Assembly: GCA_944326905.1 (NCBI GenBank)
Contig: CALVFU010000003.1
Coordinates: 1-64,000, forward strand
Source of the DNA: Candidatus Gastranaerophilales bacterium
GTDB taxonomy: Bacteria > Cyanobacteriota > Vampirovibrionia > Gastranaerophilales > Gastranaerophilaceae
DNA: 64,000 nucleotides
Direction: 5' to 3'
The notes beneath the pieces are model-generated. The model was not told the origin of the DNA, searched no databases, and saw only the letters and a program-made list of their open reading frames with translations. The translations under genes were made by a program, and so were the position numbers. How positions within the stretch are numbered: position 1 is the first letter of the stretch; the number at the start of each line of letters is the position of its first letter. This document shows positions 59,638 through 64,000 of the stretch, one piece after another.

Positions 59638-61683
59638 ATGCGTATTAATTCTATTCAAAAGAATATTATTTTTGAGCGCAGATTTACTAAGCGTGAAGAA
59701 AAACGCGTAAATAAGCTGCACCCACAGGTACAAACCATTTTAAATCATACAGGTCATAATATATTAATTATCCACGATCCTTGTCTGCCTGCCGCTCCCG
59801 GACAAGATACAGGTATAGGTTATTTATTCAGTAAAGAAGGACTTAAGTATCTTAAAGAAATGAAATCCCTTATAGGGATTACCATGGTAGAAGTTCATCC
59901 GCAGGGTGAATATCGTATAAGCTCTAAAAACGGCTTCTGCTGTCCTTATTCTGGCGCTGCCCTTTCTCTAGGTTCGCATCTTATCCCACCTATAGAACTT
60001 ACCAAAAAAGAATTTGGTAATCTGCTTACTATTGATGAGGTATTATCTATAGCTAAAGCTAACACAGCTGCTAACAAAACTGAAATACTTAATTGGGAAA
60101 ATGTTTTAAAATCTAACTCTCAAAACGAAAAAATCCTTAAAAATGCTTTTCAACGATTTAAGCATCTGCCGCAAAACTCCACCTTAAAAAAAGAGTTTTC
60201 AATTTTTGTAACAGCAAATAATGATTGGCTTAATCCGCACGCCATATATCAAAATCTTTTATCGAAATATAATAAATCTCTTAAGCACTGGTCTTATATT
60301 GACAAAAATCTATACAACTCGGATTTTGTTTCAGAAGAAAAAAATAAACGTTTAGCCGAACTTTTTGAAAAAAATAAAGATGATATTGAGTTTTATAAAT
60401 TTAAACAGTTTCTTGCCGATAAGTTCCTAAACAAGTCAAAGACAGAACTAAAAAAAATAGGACTAACTCTAACCGGGGATATGTTAATAGGTTTTAGCGA
60501 GGCAGAAAGATTCGCATACCCCAAAGCTTTTATGGAGGGAAAAGATATAGGCTGGGGACTTCCGGCACTTGATTATAATACAATTCTTGATGCAAATTCA
60601 CCTGCTGCAAAACTCCTTAAGCGAAAAACTGAACTTTTTGCACAAAGATATGACGGTGCAATAAGGTTTGATGTAGCCTGGGCGTATCTAAATCCCGCAA
60701 TACGAGATATAAAGACTAAAGATATTGAGCATAGACAACTAAAAACAGATGCACTGTTAAAACTTATTGAAGACACCGTAAAAAAAGTCTGCGGAGAAAA
60801 ATTCAATGAAAAAAATCTTTTATACGAATTCGAGGCAGCTTCAGAGGATTTTCCTTTGGATAATATTAACCGCTCATTTATTCAACGAAGAATGAAAGTA
60901 TATTCAATGCAATATATGGGGCATGATTGGGGGCATTTATCAGCTTTTATAAATCACCAGCTATTTTCACCAGAATTTCTTATATCAGGACTAGGCAATC
61001 AGGATGTGCTTCCGCTAAGAAAATTTGCAGCTCTTGAAGCCATTAATTTTGAGACATTATCAAAAAGCGAAATTATAAAATTACTAAATAAAACCTTCGG
61101 CGGTGATATTAACATATTGAAAAGTGATACTAATCTATACAATGAACATATTTCCAAATATAAAGAATTGTATAATAAAAAACTGGCGCAAGCAGAAATT
61201 TTATCCTCAAAATATAATATTCCACTTGAAACCCTTCTAACAAACCCATCAGAATTTGCAAAAGCAAAAGCAGCTGAGTCTTTCGCAGGGCAAAATACAA
61301 TGTTTTATTTTATGGATGTATTAGGTAGTAATAAGGTTTTTGATTCTCATGATTTAAATTGGTACGAAAACTACAGATACAGAATCCCAGCTGACTATAT
61401 GGAAAGATATAATCAAGCTCTTAACAATGGTTTCGGTATAAATATTTTTGATATTTATGAAAGAAGGTTCAAATATCTTGGCCTGGATAAAAAATATCCT
61501 GAAATATTTAAAGAAATACAAAAATATAAAGATATTATTATATCTAATGAACCAAAGAAAAATCCAATTAAAAAATATCTGGCTATTGCAAGTTGCGGTG
61601 CGTTTTTAGCAGGATTAGGGCTTCTATATCTAATTAATTTTCAAAAGCAAAAAACAACCGGCAAAGAATTGCCGGTTAAGTAA
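59638..61683 (+). CDS. Membrane-anchored GH77 (4-alpha-glucanotransferase-like) protein
   Basis: The 681-residue protein aligns in order with amylomaltase MalQ. It shows IIHDPCLPAAPG (for HPTSLPG), DIGWGLPALDY (for GQ-x-WG-x-P-x-Y), a nucleophile region RYDGAIRFDVAW (Asp345), an acid/base region AASEDFP (Glu403), RRMKVYSMQY, and GNQDVL (Asp456) in place of THDN. The catalytic triad is kept but the flanking His next to the third acid is Gln. Unusually, a C-terminal hydrophobic helix (about residues 650-670) and a Lys-rich tail follow. It starts MRINSIQKNIIFERRF, like another protein in this window. CAGGAG precedes the ATG. Activity on glycogen-type glucans is inferred. Confidence 0.72.
   Translation: MRINSIQKNIIFERRFTKREEKRVNKLHPQVQTILNHTGHNILIIHDPCLPAAPGQDTGIGYLFSKEGLKYLKEMKSLIGITMVEVHPQGEYRISSKNGFCCPYSGAALSLGSHLIPPIELTKKEFGNLLTIDEVLSIAKANTAANKTEILNWENVLKSNSQNEKILKNAFQRFKHLPQNSTLKKEFSIFVTANNDWLNPHAIYQNLLSKYNKSLKHWSYIDKNLYNSDFVSEEKNKRLAELFEKNKDDIEFYKFKQFLADKFLNKSKTELKKIGLTLTGDMLIGFSEAERFAYPKAFMEGKDIGWGLPALDYNTILDANSPAAKLLKRKTELFAQRYDGAIRFDVAWAYLNPAIRDIKTKDIEHRQLKTDALLKLIEDTVKKVCGEKFNEKNLLYEFEAASEDFPLDNINRSFIQRRMKVYSMQYMGHDWGHLSAFINHQLFSPEFLISGLGNQDVLPLRKFAALEAINFETLSKSEIIKLLNKTFGGDINILKSDTNLYNEHISKYKELYNKKLAQAEILSSKYNIPLETLLTNPSEFAKAKAAESFAGQNTMFYFMDVLGSNKVFDSHDLNWYENYRYRIPADYMERYNQALNNGFGINIFDIYERRFKYLGLDKKYPEIFKEIQKYKDIIISNEPKKNPIKKYLAIASCGAFLAGLGLLYLINFQKQKTTGKELPVK
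61649..61677 (-). terminator. Terminator of the skp-like gene, inside the GH77 3' end
   Basis: AACCGGCAA and TTGCCGGTT form a 9-bp stem with a 4-nt loop. On the minus strand GTTTTTT follows. It overlaps the last codons of the converging GH77-like gene. Confidence 0.7.
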
Positions 61684-61696
61684 TCTGTTTATTTAA

Positions 61697-62170
61697 CTAT
61701 CTTACATATTGGCTTATTGAAGAAGTAATATCTGTACCCCCGTATAGTACTGAGCTCTTTGAGAGTATTAGATTATATCCTTCTGCCTTTGCTCTTTGAG
61801 CAATAACATTATTTATATTATCCTCAATCTTTTTTAACTTTTGATTATATGACATCTGCATAGTTTTTCTTTTAGCATTCAATTCCTTGTCATATCGGTC
61901 TGTAAGCTGCTTTTTTTTGAACTTGTCTGTTTGCTTATTAACATCAGCACGCGCCGCATTAATATAATTTTCAAGCTCTGTTTTATTACGAAGTTGTTCA
62001 TCTTTAAGCAACTTAACCTGCTGCGAATTTGATACTATTTTTGCAACATCAACAACTGCAACTCTGTAATTACTCGGGATATCTGAAATTGCCATATTGT
62101 TAGCGCCAATTCCAATACCTAACCCAAGAGCAAAACACGCTGCAAAAACTTTTGCTAAACTCTTTTTCAT
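61697..62170 (-). CDS. OmpH/Skp-family periplasmic chaperone
   Basis: The 157-residue protein has a signal peptide (AKVFAACFALGLGIGIGA), a short beta segment (YRVAVVDVAKIVSNSQQ), a long charged coiled coil (LLKDEQLRNKTELENYI... KAEGYNLIL) and a final beta segment, the Skp jellyfish layout. Skp escorts outer-membrane proteins across the periplasm. It is coupled to the GH57 gene by a TAATG overlap. Confidence 0.82.
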   Translation of the reverse strand: MKKSLAKVFAACFALGLGIGIGANNMAISDIPSNYRVAVVDVAKIVSNSQQVKLLKDEQLRNKTELENYINAARADVNKQTDKFKKKQLTDRYDKELNAKRKTMQMSYNQKLKKIEDNINNVIAQRAKAEGYNLILSKSSVLYGGTDITSSISQYVR

Positions 62171-64000
62171 TAATTATCCTCCTCCGATTCATTATTAATA
62201 GCATTAACCAGTGCTTTATTAAACATCTGTTCGTAAAATTCCGTATTAATGTTTAATCTTTTTCCAACTTCAAATAACATACTTATAAAATCTTTATCAA
62301 GTGTATAATCAATATGATGTAAAATATCATCAAACGCACTTACAATTTTACTAAAGTAAATCCCTTGTGCGTCAGAAATATCAACCTGGAGATCTAAATC
62401 TTCAATATGCCCTAACAGTTCTAATGTCGCTTCTGCCTGCTGTATTTCAAGTGACGCAGCAAGTCTTGCTACACTTTGAGCAATCTTTTTAGAGAATATT
62501 TTATTTGTCGGGTTTTTATAAATAGATATACCGAGCTGCTTTGCTTCAAAATTAATGTCCATAGCCTTTTGTATCGACTCAAAAGTAGGATTTTTTGCAT
62601 CGGCAAATAGTGCATTAAACTGTTTTGCAAGAACATATTGTGCAACAAGCTTAAACTCAATGGGAGGCTCTAAGCCCAATGACTGCAGCTGATATATTGA
62701 CCCTTTACTCTCCGTATATAATGTTTCATAAGTGTTTGCAAAAGCCTCCATCTTGTCTTTTAACAGGGTATCAAGCAATTTTTTTCTTGCTTCAATGAAA
62801 ATATCTTTTAAAGTAAAGTATTCTTCTCCAAAATATTTGTCAATTAAACGTAATATTTCAGTAACAGGAGAGGTTAAATACGTTTTAATAAGCTCCTTGC
62901 GCATATCTGTAAAATCTTCATTATATCCAGATATTGCACAGTGAAAATCTCCATCAGAGAATTGTAAAAGTGCAAATATCATATTCAGCCTCTCGCGCGT
63001 AATTTGCGATTCAATTTCGATATTACCTATCAATAATTGAGAATCAGCTTTGGAAATTTTTTTATAAGAATTTTGCTTAATTTTATAACTATAAACAATT
63101 TCTTCATCGTCAACATCTCTATACATTGAAGATACCGCCCAAAGACTTACAATTTGTTTAGGCGTAACAACAGACGGGCTTACGAATTTTTCAAAAATAT
63201 CTCTGCCATTTCCAAATTCAGGGATATTACTCTTAGCTTCAGATAAGATTTCCAAAAACGGAGTTTCAAAATCTTTTTTGCTAAAAACTTTTAATAACTG
63301 CAAGACGCGTGCAGCGTACTTCATAATCTGAACTGTTTCAATACCTGAAATTTCTGAGAAAAACCACCCGCAGCTTGTATACATCAGCATTGCATGTCGT
63401 TGAATTTCAAGAAGTTTCATTCCTTTAACCTTCATATCATTATCTAAATCCGGCAGAAAATACTCTTCTTGGAATTTTTTTACATTGGTTTCACTTCTAT
63501 CAAGAATTACATTAATATAATTTTCTCTTGCCTCCTTGGGATCTTTAAAGTATTTTTTTGCGTGGTTTTTATAGATAGTAACGGTTTCATCACGCAAGAA
63601 GTCAAGCGCATCTCTAAGCGGCTTTCTCCATTTTTGGTTCCAGCCAGGATGTCCGCCGGTTGAGCAGCCGCAATCCTCACACCATCTTCCAACCCCATGG
63701 AAACAACTCCAGGAAGATACTGGCTTAATATCCACCACCCAATCACTTCTGTATTTTTCTAAGTACTCACCATAATTTGTAATTTTAAAGCCGGCATCTT
63801 TTACTTTTAATTTTAGAGCATAAGACAGTCCCATATCGCCAAATTTTGTATGGTGACCGTAGCTTTCACCATCAGTAGCTATATTAATCAGCTGCGGATA
63901 ATCCCTTAAATCTGATATACCGTCGGTCAAACGGCGGACAAACTTATTACCATCTTTTAAGATTTCATCAAACGCAACGGAGCGAGAAATTGCTCCGTCA
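62170..64000 (-). CDS. GH57 glycoside hydrolase with DUF3536 region, 5' end missing
   Basis: The reading frame is open to the right edge; about 610 residues are visible and the N-terminal part of the GH57 barrel is missing. TDGESYGHHTKFGDMGLSYAL, then WSCFHGVGRWCEDCGCSTGG and HPGWNQKWRKPLRDAL are the hallmarks of DUF3536-type GH57 proteins, found in cyanobacteria and others. The enzyme probably acts on alpha-glucans, but substrates of this subgroup are poorly known. A TTG at 63930 is inside the gene, not its start. It overlaps the skp-like start by 1 nt. Confidence 0.82.
   Translation of the reverse strand, partial: DGAISRSVAFDEILKDGNKFVRRLTDGISDLRDYPQLINIATDGESYGHHTKFGDMGLSYALKLKVKDAGFKITNYGEYLEKYRSDWVVDIKPVSSWSCFHGVGRWCEDCGCSTGGHPGWNQKWRKPLRDALDFLRDETVTIYKNHAKKYFKDPKEARENYINVILDRSETNVKKFQEEYFLPDLDNDMKVKGMKLLEIQRHAMLMYTSCGWFFSEISGIETVQIMKYAARVLQLLKVFSKKDFETPFLEILSEAKSNIPEFGNGRDIFEKFVSPSVVTPKQIVSLWAVSSMYRDVDDEEIVYSYKIKQNSYKKISKADSQLLIGNIEIESQITRERLNMIFALLQFSDGDFHCAISGYNEDFTDMRKELIKTYLTSPVTEILRLIDKYFGEEYFTLKDIFIEARKKLLDTLLKDKMEAFANTYETLYTESKGSIYQLQSLGLEPPIEFKLVAQYVLAKQFNALFADAKNPTFESIQKAMDINFEAKQLGISIYKNPTNKIFSKKIAQSVARLAASLEIQQAEATLELLGHIEDLDLQVDISDAQGIYFSKIVSAFDDILHHIDYTLDKDFISMLFEVGKRLNINTEFYEQMFNKALVNAINNESEEDN

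Noticed and set aside
1-64000. tRNA, rRNA, CRISPR arrays, insertion sequences, prophage
   Set aside because: No cloverleaf, no regular direct repeats with spacers, no transposase, integrase or phage structural genes were seen in reading both strands.

Overview
The window looks like an AT-rich chromosome segment of a non-photosynthetic relative of Cyanobacteria, most likely Melainabacteria/Vampirovibrionia of the gut Gastranaerophilales type. The main evidence is an RNA polymerase beta' subunit split into rpoC1 and rpoC2 at the cyanobacterial/plastid break, with the large cyanobacterial-style insertion in rpoC2. Supporting evidence is S-layer-homology (SLH) proteins, a DUF3326 protein, a DUF3536-type GH57 enzyme, and an LptB/LptFG export operon that implies a Gram-negative envelope. 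Genes are tightly packed on both strands. I see no tRNA, rRNA, CRISPR array, insertion sequence or prophage. The taxonomic call is inference.

Layout. 1-3.7 kb: end of an unidentified gene, an orphan acetolactate synthase large subunit, an SLH protein, an XRE regulator and a candidate small RNA. 3.7-7.7 kb: one overlapping operon of a degenerate PurD-like ATP-grasp protein, LptB, an LptF/G permease and a phosphodiester glycosidase. 7.7-16.7 kb: a membrane HExxH protein, recN, a CHAP-like Cys/His protein, an AI-2E permease/radical SAM/glutamate synthase operon, and a Ser/Ala-rich repeat protein. 16.8-19.1 kb: ferritin, then a tryptophan-attenuator-like leader ahead of a Trp-free membrane protein. 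19.2-26.7 kb: def-fmt-aroH-receiver operon, PC4-like/priA, leuC, dnaB. 26.8-32.9 kb: pseudopilin, small lineage proteins, thioredoxin/ccdA, gltX/plsY. 33-40.2 kb: aroC-aroK-aroB, lysC, COG2509 flavoprotein, DUF475 protein. 40.2-51.4 kb: rpoB-rpoC1-rpoC2 and a Cys-rich SLH protein. 51.5-64 kb: DUF3326/pseudopilin/Mce/upp, a coiled-coil protein, a PLP enzyme, rsmH/ftsL-like, a sigma factor, a membrane-anchored GH77 homologue, and a Skp/GH57 pair cut by the right edge.

How the genes work together. Housekeeping genes form short translationally coupled operons for shikimate/aspartate amino acids, N-formylmethionine metabolism, replication, phospholipid synthesis and LPS export. Two regulatory patterns stand out. 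First, a 13-bp palindrome, TTTTGTAACAAAA, sits at nearly fixed spacing upstream of a common promoter shape before small uncharacterised genes and ferritin. Second, at least five genes have a -10 box exactly 6 nt before the start codon, so their mRNAs should be leaderless. The most striking single element is the leader at 17398-17549. It has a 16-codon peptide with tandem Trp codons, two competing hairpins and a terminator just before the ribosome binding site of a membrane protein that contains no tryptophan.
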